Assembly (NCBI GenBank): GCA_023402395.1
Contig: JAEYGI010000044.1
Location: forward strand, 1-27,950
DNA from: Bacillota bacterium
GTDB taxonomy: Bacteria > Bacillota > UBA4882 > UBA8346
DNA length: 27,950 bases
Direction of reading: 5' to 3'
A program made the translations under genes and the position numbers. Shown here in pieces: positions 8,151 to 15,057 of the stretch (positions within the stretch are counted from its first letter, which is position 1; every line of letters starts with the position of its first letter). The notes under the pieces are model-generated. The model was not told the origin of the DNA and did no database searches. It saw only the letters and a program-made list of their open reading frames with translations.

Positions 8151-8603
8151 ATGCGGGATACACTTACCATCGGTACGATTGCCGGCATCATCGCCAGCGC
8201 GGTGATGGCCTGCTTTACCCTGATCGTGCGGCTGCTCGGGTTCAAGTTCATCGCCACCTGGGAAACTGCGGCCCACATCTTCCTGAATTGGGATCTGATT
8301 CATACCCCAACCGGTTATATTATCGGATTGCTCGGCCAACTGATCCTGGGCGCGTTCTTTGGCGTTACCGTCGCCTATACGCTGCGGCTGACGGGCAAGG
8401 ATTATTATATTTTGAAGGGCATCGGAGTCGGGGCGCTGATCTGGATGGGGTCCATCGGGTTTTTCATGAAGCTGCTCCATATCGCGATCCAGGGGCGCGG
8501 CGATCCGGTTTCCAACCTGTTGGCGATTATCCAGTTTCATATCATGGGAGTCATCAGCGCCATAATTATCAAAAAATATGCGAAGTTCGGGGTAAAACGA
8601 TAG
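8151..8603 (+). CDS. Small four-helix membrane protein, unknown function
   Basis: The roughly 150-residue product is mostly hydrophobic with about four membrane helices: TIGTIAGIIASAVMACFTLI, a stretch around YIIGLLGQLILGAFFGVTVAY, ILKGIGVGALIWMGSIGFFM, and LLAIIQFHIMGVISAIII near the C-terminus, ending with a basic tail. A proline and His/Asp residues lie between helices 1 and 2 (NWDLIHTPTGY). I do not recognise the family with certainty; it resembles small conserved Bacillota membrane proteins. The start may be ATG 8151 or GTG 8136; neither has an ideal ribosome binding site. It stands alone between divergent and co-directional neighbours. Confidence 0.65.
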   Translation: MRDTLTIGTIAGIIASAVMACFTLIVRLLGFKFIATWETAAHIFLNWDLIHTPTGYIIGLLGQLILGAFFGVTVAYTLRLTGKDYYILKGIGVGALIWMGSIGFFMKLLHIAIQGRGDPVSNLLAIIQFHIMGVISAIIIKKYAKFGVKR

Positions 8604-8640
8604 CTCGGTCTTTTCCGGGGCCTCCCGCGTTATTTCTGCT

Positions 8641-8667
8641 GTGAACGGCGCGCTTTTATGGTATAAT
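8641..8667 (+). promoter_or_regulatory. Extended -10 promoter for the GH105 gene
   Basis: TATAAT at 8662-8667 is preceded by TGG, giving an extended -10 (TGnTATAAT). A weak -35 (GTGAAC, 8641-8646) lies 15 bp upstream. It is 79 bp before the ATG at 8747. Confidence 0.55.
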
Positions 8668-8746
8668 TTTGTCAAATCGCGCCGCACCATGATTATCCCA
8701 GCGCAGAAGAGGCAGATGAGTAACAGGATAGGGAGGAAAGGTGACC

Positions 8747-9865
8747 ATGGGTTTCTCTGACTTCGCGGCGACCAGCGGCCTTCAGCGCCAGTCCACGCCG
8801 CTGCAATGGGCCGAAATGGCCTGCGCCGCTCTGATGAGGAAGTTCGAGCCGGAGAATTTGCCTCCGGAAGGCCGGTGGCATTATCATCAAGGCGTTTTTT
8901 TATCGGGCATGCAGCGCTGCTGGAAAGAAACGAACCAAGCCAAGTATTTCGAGTATATCAAGCGCTGGGTGGACCGCTTCGTCCAGCCCGACGGCAGTGT
9001 CAGCGATTACAATTCCGACGAATTGGACGATATTCAGCCCGGGATTCTGCTGTTCGACCTGTGGGAGCAAACTGGGGATGAACGGTATCAAAAGGCGCTG
9101 GAAACGCTGGTTTCCTGGCTTCCCGCGTGGAAAGTCAATGCCGAGGGCGGCTTTTGGCATAAAACCCGTTATCCCAACCAGATGTGGCTGGATTCGATGT
9201 ACATGGCCGGACCGCTCGGAGTCCGGTACGGAAGGGTGTTCGGGGAAAGCGCGTTCTATGATCTGCTGGTAAAACAGGCGCTGCTCATGGAGAAACATAT
9301 CAGGGATCCGCGAACCGGTTTGTTCTATCATGGCTGGGATCAAAGCAAACAAGCGCCCTGGGCCAATCCCGAGACCGGCTGCGCTCCGGAGTTTTGGGGA
9401 CGGGCGCTGGGCTGGTATCCGGCAGCGCTCTTGGATATGCTGGAATATCTGCCCGAAATTTATCCGGAGCACCGGCGGTTGCAGGGCATTATCAGCGATG
9501 CGTTGGCCGCGGTCGTCAAATATCAGGACCCGGCCAGCGGTTTGTGGTATCAGGTGTTGGATAAAGGGGACCGGGCCGACAATTGGCTGGAAACTTCCTG
9601 CTCCTGCCTGTTCGCGTATTCCATCGCCAAGGCGGTCCGGATGGGGTATTTGGGAGAAGAGTATCTCCAATATGCCTGGAAGGCGTTTCAGGGAGTCGTT
9701 GACCGGTTGTCCTTCGACGCCGCCGGCGAGGTCGTGATCGGCGACATTTGCGTGGGAACCGGCATCGGGGATTATGCCCATTACATCGCCCGTCCCAGGA
9801 GCGAAAACGATCTGCACGGCACGGGCGCTTTTATTCTGATGTGCGTGGAAATGAGCCGAGCGTAA
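8747..9865 (+). CDS. GH105 unsaturated rhamnogalacturonyl/glucuronyl hydrolase
   Basis: The 372-residue product matches family GH105 (YteR/YesR type) in length and motifs. These cytoplasmic enzymes remove the unsaturated uronic acid left by polysaccharide lyases from oligosaccharide ends by hydrating the double bond. The stretch WHKTRYPNQMWLDSMYMAGP holds the likely catalytic Asp149, and the typical YHGWDQ, WGRALGWYP and WLETS(C)SC motifs follow, consistent with an (alpha/alpha)6 barrel. No signal peptide. ATG 8747 lies 10 nt after GGGAGG; GTG 8741 is possible. No lyase or sugar transporter is in the window, so the gene is isolated from the usual pectin utilisation cluster. A terminator follows at 9881. 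Confidence 0.9.
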   Translation: MGFSDFAATSGLQRQSTPLQWAEMACAALMRKFEPENLPPEGRWHYHQGVFLSGMQRCWKETNQAKYFEYIKRWVDRFVQPDGSVSDYNSDELDDIQPGILLFDLWEQTGDERYQKALETLVSWLPAWKVNAEGGFWHKTRYPNQMWLDSMYMAGPLGVRYGRVFGESAFYDLLVKQALLMEKHIRDPRTGLFYHGWDQSKQAPWANPETGCAPEFWGRALGWYPAALLDMLEYLPEIYPEHRRLQGIISDALAAVVKYQDPASGLWYQVLDKGDRADNWLETSCSCLFAYSIAKAVRMGYLGEEYLQYAWKAFQGVVDRLSFDAAGEVVIGDICVGTGIGDYAHYIARPRSENDLHGTGAFILMCVEMSRA

Positions 9866-9880
9866 CGGCGTTGGGATTTA

Positions 9881-9914
9881 AGCCCTCCCGAAGAAATCGG
9901 GAGGGCTTTTTACG
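9881..9914 (+). terminator. Rho-independent terminator after the GH105 gene
   Basis: An 11-bp perfect stem, AGCCCTCCCGA pairing with TCGGGAGGGCT around a 5-nt loop, is followed by TTTTTAC. Confidence 0.9.
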
Positions 9915-10003
9915 CATTTCCGCCGGGAAATCCGCAATCTCTGAAGCAGCGCCTCATTCAAGCCGTTCCAGAGAAGGCTGGCAAAGGAATAGCGCCAAAC
10001 GAT

Positions 10004-10882
10004 TCAGGGCGTACTGTTCAGGATAAACCCGATGCCGACGCGGGTCTGGTCGTGATTGTAATCCAGTAGCGATTCGCCGTACCCGTTGAATACGTGCGCG
10101 TAAAGCCTGACATTTTGGCCGAGCGGATAGTCCCAGCCGAGATTTACCCCGCCGTAACCGCTATCCCAATTGTAATGGCCGGTAACCTCAAACCGGTTGT
10201 GCCCCCGGTTATAACCGATCTTCAGGCGATAGTGGCCCAAATACTTTAAGATGTCAGGGTTGTCTTCGTTGAACCCGATCTGGAACCAAGGTTTGAAATC
10301 CACCCACCAGTCGCCTTTTTCCGCCATGAAACGGGCGTAGCCGCGGTTCCAGCCATGGGACCCGGACTTGGAGCGGCCGTTGGATTGGTGGTTATATCCG
10401 ATTTCGATTTCCCGCAGGGACCAGCCGGCCAGCGGACGATCGGTGGCCCACGCCAGAAACAGCTGGGGCTCATAATTGGTTTCGCGGAACGGCGCGGAAA
10501 CGTCCTGGCTGAACAACTGCCACCAGGAACGCTGAGTGTAGGATAGCGCCAGTACCGAGCGGTCCCCGGCGATGCCCCGGGAAATCGGATAGGCCACGCT
10601 GATCTGAAATTGGATCTCCTGCTCCTTGGCGCCGCCGGCCCACTCCGGGCTGATTTGCTCCCGGTTCAGATCGCTGGTTTCAGTGAAAAGAATGTAGTTG
10701 GCTTCATAGGGATAGATCGCAAACAAGCTGTCGCTCGTTTGCAGCAGATTGGCGATCACGCCGTCCCGGGGAGAGGAGGGGCTGTCGATGGCGTTGGCCG
10801 GCGTTTCCCGGGCTAGGGTGATTTTCGGCATTAATAACGACAATATGAGGATTACCCCGAGGGCAGGCAGCATTCGGTTCAT
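10004..10882 (-). CDS. pldA: Outer-membrane phospholipase A (OmpLA/PldA family)
   Basis: The 292-residue product starts MNRMLPALGVILILSLLMP, a signal peptide with likely cleavage after TLA. The active-site region reads YNHQSNGRSKS followed by HGWNRGY: His165, Ser167 and Asn179 match the spacing of the E. coli OmpLA triad (His142-Ser144-Asn156), and the Ser/Arg-rich loop matches the calcium site. Alternating beta-strand pattern fits a 12-stranded barrel, and the end (RVGIGFILNS) resembles a C-terminal barrel strand. It hydrolyses phospholipids in the outer leaflet of the outer membrane, so the host should be diderm. ATG 10882 has AGGAG 6 nt upstream and opens the signal peptide. The start codon is inside a 10-bp inverted repeat. 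It is a single-gene unit with its own promoter. Confidence 0.85.
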   Translation of the reverse strand: MNRMLPALGVILILSLLMPKITLARETPANAIDSPSSPRDGVIANLLQTSDSLFAIYPYEANYILFTETSDLNREQISPEWAGGAKEQEIQFQISVAYPISRGIAGDRSVLALSYTQRSWWQLFSQDVSAPFRETNYEPQLFLAWATDRPLAGWSLREIEIGYNHQSNGRSKSGSHGWNRGYARFMAEKGDWWVDFKPWFQIGFNEDNPDILKYLGHYRLKIGYNRGHNRFEVTGHYNWDSGYGGVNLGWDYPLGQNVRLYAHVFNGYGESLLDYNHDQTRVGIGFILNSTP

Positions 10883-10930
10883 TTGGCGCTCCTTTGAGAG
10901 ATGGCCCCGGCCAAATAACTCAAATGAACC
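10876..10930 (-). promoter_or_regulatory. Leader inverted repeat over the pldA start codon
   Basis: GGTTCATTTG (10876-10885) and CAAATGAACC (10921-10930) are perfect complements, so in the minus-strand transcript the ATG codon pairs with upstream leader sequence and the ribosome binding site falls in the loop. A nested, partly competing pairing is ATTTGGC (10881-10887) with GCCAAAT (10910-10916). This could control translation; no ligand or RNA family is recognised. Confidence 0.5.
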
Positions 10931-10948
10931 CGGCGTCATTTGGTCCGG

Positions 10949-10969
10949 ATTATATCACATCACGCCGGG
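10949..10969 (-). promoter_or_regulatory. pldA promoter with extended -10 and flanking inverted repeat
   Basis: On the minus strand TGATATAAT gives an extended -10 (TATAAT at 10954-10949). CCCGGCGT (10929-10936) and ACGCCGGG (10962-10969) form an inverted repeat that brackets this -10 element and could be an operator. Confidence 0.5.
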
Positions 10970-11370
10970 CATAAGGCATGTCATTCCGAATCAAGCTTGG
11001 CAAGAATTAAGACTGATTGCCGCAACATCGCGGGGTGCTTTCGTAAAGGGAAAAAGCAGATGAAGCCGGAATTTAAAATGATCCGCGTAAAATTTAATGG
11101 AACCATTATATCGCGATTAGGTAAATTTTTCAAGTGGAACCGCCCTCAACCGCCGCGCGGAAAAATCAAAACCGGCTTTCCCCTTTGCCTTTCCAGGCTT
11201 TGGTTGCAACCCGGATGTGCATACAAGCTCAGCAAAGCAAGTGATAAAGTCGTTTTTTAGACGTTTCGGCAAGGGATTGCCGTTCCATGCAATTTAACAT
11301 CGCTGATAAATCCTCGGCCATGAAAGGCCGGCATACGCTCCGCGCTTCACGGCCGCGGCCGGGTTGAGGC
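10970..11370. other. Intergenic stretch without a recognisable gene
   Basis: Between the pldA promoter and the MFS gene end I see only short open frames with no convincing start or family, and a small hairpin CGGCAA-GGGA-TTGCCG (11267-11282) without a T-run. Confidence 0.5.
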
Positions 11371-12609
11371 TCAACACCGGGCTGCCGACGGTTTGGGAGC
11401 TTCGCGGCGCGCCAAGGCCGGTAGCGCGGCGACCCGCAGGATCAGCAGCACAGCCATTCCCAGTAAGACCCCGATTAGTCCGATCAGGCCGCCCCAACCG
11501 AAACGGGCCCAGCAGAACCCTCCCGACCAGCCGATCAGGCTGGAACCGGCATAATAGAACAACAGATACAAGGACGAGGCCTGCGCCTTGATCCCGGCCG
11601 GCGCGGTCACTCCGACCCAGCCGCTGGCCACGCTGTGTCCGGCGAAAAAACCGAACACGAACACGGTCAGCCCGATGATCTTGACCCATAAGGCGCCGTG
11701 TAGCGTGAGCAGCGCGCCGGCCAACAACAACCCAATGGCCGAACCGATGACCAGCGGCCGGGGATGGCGGTCGGCCAGCCTGCCAAAGAGCACCGCGCTC
11801 CAAATCCCCAATAAATTGACGGCAAACAGCGACCCCAGCATGGTCTGGTTCAGGCGGTACGGAGCTTGGCGGAGCGGATATCCGATGTAGTTCAGGAGCG
11901 CGACGTAGGCGCCCATCAGCAAAAAGCCGGTTCCATAGAGGGACAGCAGGTTTGGATTCCGCAAACCGTCCCGGAGGTTGCCTCTCCACCGCGCCCAGCC
12001 GGTGGCGGCCGGCTTGAAATGCCTGGATTCGGGCAGATTGAACCAAAAATAGAGGCTGCACAGAAGATTGATCGCGCCCAGCCCCAAGAGAGCCGCGCGC
12101 CAGGAGAAGAGATCGGTCAGGGTGCCGACCACGACGCGGCCCACGAATCCGCCGATTCCCGTGCCGGCCACATAAATGCCCATGATCCCCCCGATGCTCC
12201 GCGGCGAGAATTCCTCGCCCAGATAAGCCATTGCCGTGGCCGGGAAACCGGCCAGACTAAATCCTTCCAGCAGCCGGATGGCAAGCAGGAATCCGAAGCT
12301 GTCGCCGAACGACGACAGAATGGCCAGGGCCGATGTTAAAAACAGGGAAAGGCTCATCATCCGTTTCCGGCCCCAGGCGTTCGAAAACAGCGGAACAAAC
12401 AACATCCCCAGCGCCAGGGCGGCGGTGGTCAGGGCAATGGTGAAGCTGGCGGTGGACGGAGCGACCCGGTAATGTTCGGAGAAGACGCTAAGCAGCGTTT
12501 GAGGCGAGTAAAGGGTGGCAAAGGTGACCAGGCTTCCCAGGAGCATGCAGGCCAAGGCTTTTCGATAATTGCGGCTTCCTTGTTCGATGTAACGCAAGGC
12601 GGAGTTCAT
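11371..12609 (-). CDS. MFS transporter, YnfM-like
   Basis: The 412-residue product has twelve predicted membrane helices and major facilitator motifs. The loop 2-3 motif reads FSNAWGRKRMM, and RLLEGFSLAGFPATAMAYLGEEF near residues 112-135 is characteristic of the YnfM/YybF-like drug and metabolite permease group; the second-half loop reads FGRLADRHPRPL. It exports or imports a small molecule by proton antiport or symport; the substrate is unknown. It is divergent from the LysR gene, a common pair in which the regulator controls the permease. The start at 12609 has GGAAAGG almost touching the ATG, a close spacing, so a slightly different start is possible. Confidence 0.85.
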   Translation of the reverse strand: MNSALRYIEQGSRNYRKALACMLLGSLVTFATLYSPQTLLSVFSEHYRVAPSTASFTIALTTAALALGMLFVPLFSNAWGRKRMMSLSLFLTSALAILSSFGDSFGFLLAIRLLEGFSLAGFPATAMAYLGEEFSPRSIGGIMGIYVAGTGIGGFVGRVVVGTLTDLFSWRAALLGLGAINLLCSLYFWFNLPESRHFKPAATGWARWRGNLRDGLRNPNLLSLYGTGFLLMGAYVALLNYIGYPLRQAPYRLNQTMLGSLFAVNLLGIWSAVLFGRLADRHPRPLVIGSAIGLLLAGALLTLHGALWVKIIGLTVFVFGFFAGHSVASGWVGVTAPAGIKAQASSLYLLFYYAGSSLIGWSGGFCWARFGWGGLIGLIGVLLGMAVLLILRVAALPALARREAPKPSAARC

Positions 12610-12651
12610 CCTTTCCGATTCGTGCTGTCTATTTAAAAGTTTACTCCTTGC

Positions 12652-12671
12652 ATATTGATAACGTCCAATAT
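12652..12671. promoter_or_regulatory. Candidate LysR operator between MFS and LysR genes
   Basis: ATATTG-N8-CAATAT is a perfect 6-bp-arm palindrome containing the T-N11-A core (T12655, A12667) typical of LysR-family binding sites. It lies in the divergent 132-bp region, so it could govern both genes. Confidence 0.6.
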
Positions 12672-12701
12672 ATTATTTTAATTAAAATCATGCCTTTTGG
12701 T

Positions 12702-12707
12702 TATAAT
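12702..12707 (+). promoter_or_regulatory. -10 element for the LysR gene
   Basis: A perfect TATAAT lies 34 bp before the LysR ATG. The -35 region (TAATTA at 17-bp spacing) is weak. Confidence 0.4.
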
Positions 12708-12741
12708 AGCCCCCATACTTCGTCGGGATGGAGGAAGAACT

Positions 12742-13638
12742 ATGGAATGGCAGCAATTGGAGCATTTCCGGGCCGTCGCCAGGGCCGAGCACTTTACCAG
12801 GGCGGCCGAGCGGCTAGCCGTCTCCCAGCCGGCGTTAAGCCGCTCCATCGCCAAGCTGGAGGAGGAGTTGGGGGTCCGGCTCTTCGACCGCCTGGGACGG
12901 AGCATCCGGCTCAATGAGTTCGGCCGGATTTTACTGGAACGGGCCGACCGCGCTTTCGCCGAGATTGAGAACGGGGTCCAGGCGATCCGGCAGATGAACG
13001 ACCCCTTGACCGGCACCGTTTCGCTGGCCTTTCTGCTGTCGCTGGGACTCAACATCCTGCCTGAGATTATCGGGAAGTTCAACCGGGCTTACCCCAACGT
13101 GGAATTCCGGCTCTTTCAGAACGCGACCCCTTCTATTCTGAAGTTGCTCACCGGCGGCGAGGTCGAACTCTGCCTGACCGGCGCGGCCAACGATCAACCT
13201 GGCGTTGCCTGGCGGAAATTGATCGATGAAGAGTTATTCGCCTATTTGCCGGCCGCTCATCACCTGGCGTCCCGGGCCGCGCTGCGCCTGGACGAACTGG
13301 CCGCCGAGCCGTTTATCAGTTTCAAGCGGGGATACGGGATGCGGGAGCTGACCGAGCGGTTTTGCCACGAAGCGGGCTTTGCGCCCCGGATTGCCTTTGA
13401 GGGCGACGATGTCGCCACCGTGGTCGGGCTGGTCTCTTCGGGACTGGGCGTTTCGCTGATCCCGAGCTTCTCCGGGAGCGATGCCGCCAAAATCAAGCGG
13501 ATCTCCGTGACCGAACCGCTCTGCCGGCGTGAGATCGGCCTGGCCTGGCTCAAGGAGCGGACCCTGACGCCCTCGGTGGAACTGTTCCGGGATTTTGTGA
13601 TTGGGATGTATGATGAGGGACGGAAGTATAGGGATTGA
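12742..13638 (+). CDS. LysR-family transcriptional regulator
   Basis: The 298-residue product has the LysR winged helix-turn-helix at residues 1-60 (FRAVARAEHFTRAAERLAVSQPALSRSIAKLEEELGVRLFDR, with the conserved SQPALSR recognition helix start), then a two-lobed effector domain from about residue 90 with VELCLTG and the SSGLGVSLIP motif near the end. ATG 12742 is chosen because GGAGG lies 7 nt upstream and the protein then begins MEWQQLEHF as is usual for the family; an upstream GTG at 12697 has no such site. It most likely controls the divergent MFS gene through the palindrome at 12652. The effector is unknown. Confidence 0.9.
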   Translation: MEWQQLEHFRAVARAEHFTRAAERLAVSQPALSRSIAKLEEELGVRLFDRLGRSIRLNEFGRILLERADRAFAEIENGVQAIRQMNDPLTGTVSLAFLLSLGLNILPEIIGKFNRAYPNVEFRLFQNATPSILKLLTGGEVELCLTGAANDQPGVAWRKLIDEELFAYLPAAHHLASRAALRLDELAAEPFISFKRGYGMRELTERFCHEAGFAPRIAFEGDDVATVVGLVSSGLGVSLIPSFSGSDAAKIKRISVTEPLCRREIGLAWLKERTLTPSVELFRDFVIGMYDEGRKYRD

Positions 13639-13645
13639 AATTCAA

Positions 13646-13759
13646 GGTTGTTAGTTCTTGGTTCGTGGTGGCGGGTGGCGTAATTTCAACCGCCATTAAA
13701 CGAGTCTTGAAAAAACCGGGAACTAAGAACTAAGAGCCAAGAACCACCAACCAAGAACC
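13646..13759. repeat. Imperfect inverted repeat upstream of tRNA-Arg
   Basis: The left arm (TTCTTGGTTCGTGGTGG) and right arm (CCACCAACCAAGAACC) are near complements across about 60 bp. The right side is also rich in short direct AAGAAC(C/T) repeats. It may act as terminator-like structure for the LysR gene or be a dispersed simple repeat. Confidence 0.45.
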
Positions 13760-13778
13760 GCGATCCATCCTTTAGAAG

Positions 13779-13807
13779 TTGTAAACCCGGCCGCTTTTTG
13801 CTATAAT
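13779..13807 (+). promoter_or_regulatory. Promoter of tRNA-Arg
   Basis: TTGTAA (13779-13784) and a perfect TATAAT (13802-13807) are separated by 17 bp and lie 20 bp before the mature tRNA. Confidence 0.8.
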
Positions 13808-13827
13808 ATTACTACTTAAAATATTAT

Positions 13828-13903
13828 GGCCCCGTAGCTCAGAGGATAGAGCAGCGGTTTCCTAAACCGTGTGTCGGATGTTCGACTCATCTCGGGGCCG
13901 CCA
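13828..13903 (+). tRNA. tRNA-Arg (anticodon CCU)
   Basis: The cloverleaf folds fully: acceptor GGCCCCG with CGGGGCC, D stem GCTC/GAGC, anticodon stem GCGGT/ACCGT with loop TTCCTAA (anticodon CCT at 13861-13863), T stem GGATG/CATCT with loop TTCGACT, and an encoded CCA at 13901-13903. It reads AGG codons. It has its own promoter and a terminator at 13919. Two decayed copies of its 3' half lie at 14709 and 16327, so it appears to be an integration site. Confidence 0.95.
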
Positions 13904-13918
13904 TACAAGGATATTCAC

Positions 13919-13952
13919 ACCAGCAGAAAATGCTTATTCATGCTGGTTTTTA
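13919..13952 (+). terminator. Terminator of tRNA-Arg
   Basis: ACCAGCA (13919-13925) pairs with TGCTGGT (13941-13947) and is followed by TTTTATTT. A close relative of this element follows the third tRNA copy at 16399. Confidence 0.8.
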
Positions 13953-13974
13953 TTTAGGAATTGGAGTGATCGCT

Positions 13975-14301
13975 TTGAGTAATGAAGAAATTATTAATGA
14001 AGTGACTCAACGGATCACCGCTCAAATTTGCCCGGAAAGCATCATTTTATTCGGTTCGCTGGCGCGGGGCGAGGACCGGGAGGATTCGGACATTGATTTA
14101 CTGATAGTCTGGGATGAGGAAGGAACGCTCTCGAACCGTGAACGCCGTTTAAAACTGCGACGTTTGATCGGTACCATTGACAAACCGCTGGATTTATTGA
14201 CTTGTACTTCCACAGAGCTAAAAAGGGCGCTGACAGAACCGAATTCTTTTACGGCTCAAATTGTAAAAGAGGGAAGGCTCGTATATGGTCGACTCGGTTG
14301 A
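13975..14301 (+). CDS. MNT-family minimal nucleotidyltransferase (antitoxin-like)
   Basis: The 108-residue product has the minimal nucleotidyltransferase signature GSLARG (27-32) with SDIDL giving metal-binding Asp39 and Asp41, and a later Asp near residue 73 (KPLDLL). Such proteins transfer a nucleotide to a partner; in HEPN/MNT toxin-antitoxin pairs MntA adenylylates and silences the HEPN protein. The start is TTG 13975, which has GGAG 8 nt upstream; the longer frame from 13930 begins inside the tRNA terminator and is unlikely. It overlaps the HEPN gene by 17 bp. The pair fills the interval between tRNA-Arg and the first tRNA remnant. Confidence 0.85.
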   Translation: MSNEEIINEVTQRITAQICPESIILFGSLARGEDREDSDIDLLIVWDEEGTLSNRERRLKLRRLIGTIDKPLDLLTCTSTELKRALTEPNSFTAQIVKEGRLVYGRLG

Positions 14302-14686
14302 TTATCATAAATGGATGAATAGAGCGGCCCAGGATCTACGAACGATAGAAAATAATTTTAAAGACGATCCGGAATTTCTGGCTTCGGTCAATTGCTACTT
14401 GGCTCAGCAGGCGGCGGAAAAACTGTTAAAAGCTTTTCTTTTGTCTCACGAGATTCATCTTCCCAAAACCCATGATCTCATGTTTTTATTCAAAAGTTGC
14501 ATCGATATTCAAGCTGAATTCCAACCAATAAAAGAACCCCTGGAAATACTGAACCTATACGCTATTGAGGCCCGGTATCCGGGGGATTTCTTTGATCAAA
14601 TTACGGCGGTTCAAGGCCAAGAGGCTTATGAAGCGGTGAGTCGGGTGAGAGAGTTGGTTGAGGGGATGTTATTGGGTACATCGTAA
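14285..14686 (+). CDS. HEPN-domain protein (partner of the MNT protein)
   Basis: The 133-residue helical protein carries the HEPN pattern CYLAQQAAEKLLKAFLL (about 37-53), then the KTHDLMFLF stretch and YAIEARYPGDFF. This matches the HEPN group that accompanies minimal nucleotidyltransferases. The R-X4-6-H ribonuclease motif of HepT-type toxins is not visible, so this may be a non-nuclease HEPN that binds a nucleotide or acts as partner rather than toxin. ATG 14285 has GGAAGG 7 nt upstream and overlaps the MNT gene by 17 bp, showing translational coupling; ATG 14312 is an alternative start. Confidence 0.8.
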   Translation: MVDSVDYHKWMNRAAQDLRTIENNFKDDPEFLASVNCYLAQQAAEKLLKAFLLSHEIHLPKTHDLMFLFKSCIDIQAEFQPIKEPLEILNLYAIEARYPGDFFDQITAVQGQEAYEAVSRVRELVEGMLLGTS

Positions 14687-14708
14687 CGTAAAAAAGAGCC
14701 TGGAAACA

Positions 14709-14758
14709 GGTTTCAGTAACTGTGTATCGGATGTTCGACTCCGGCCTCGGGGCCGCCA
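14709..14758 (+). pseudogene. tRNA-Arg 3' remnant 1
   Basis: From the anticodon loop onward the sequence follows the tRNA at 13828: GTGTATCGGATGTTCGACTC and CTCGGGGCCGCCATACAA match with a few changes (CCGGC in place of CAT in the T arm). The acceptor 5' strand, D arm and anticodon are missing, so it cannot be a tRNA. It marks the end of the MNT/HEPN cassette. Confidence 0.8.
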
Positions 14759-14769
14759 TACAAAAAAGC

Positions 14770-14799
14770 AAATCCCTGCAATGATGCGGGGATTTTTTA
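14770..14799 (+). terminator. Terminator after tRNA remnant 1
   Basis: AATCCCTGCA and TGCGGGGATT pair (one G-U) around ATGA-like loop and are followed by TTTTTTAT. Confidence 0.8.
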
Positions 14800-14889
14800 T
14801 CTAGTTATGATAGAGGGCGGGGTAGTTCCTTTTTGATTCAGTAAAAGTACTATTACTATTGTACTACTGCTTCTCTCTCAAGATTCTTG

Positions 14890-15018
14890 TTTGACCGGGA
14901 AGGATTAATTAAATGGAGAAAAGGTCAAATAAACGGTAGGTTTTGGAAAAGCGAGTAGGAGAATTCCAAATCTTGGCGAATGTAATAATGATAGAACTTA
15001 GCTTAATAAAGCTAAGTT
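14890..15018 (+). promoter_or_regulatory. Inverted repeats in the leader of the M20 gene
   Basis: TTTGACC (14890-14896) and GGTCAAA (14923-14929) form one inverted repeat. AACTTAGCTT-AATA-AAGCTAAGTT (14995-15018) forms a perfect 10-bp hairpin 40 bp before the TTG start. There is no T-run after it, so an operator or leader structure is more likely than a terminator. The rest of 14800-15057 is AT-rich with no gene seen. Confidence 0.45.
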
Positions 15019-15057
15019 AAGAGCTAACTAACCCTTAATAAATGGGAGGTTTTCATT

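Noticed and set aside
8027..8644. 205-residue plus-strand frame across the small membrane protein gene
   Set aside because: The part over the membrane gene is low-complexity His/Arg-rich shadow; the membrane protein frame gives clear helices.
14709..14758. Second functional tRNA-Arg
   Set aside because: The acceptor 5' strand, D arm and anticodon stem are missing.
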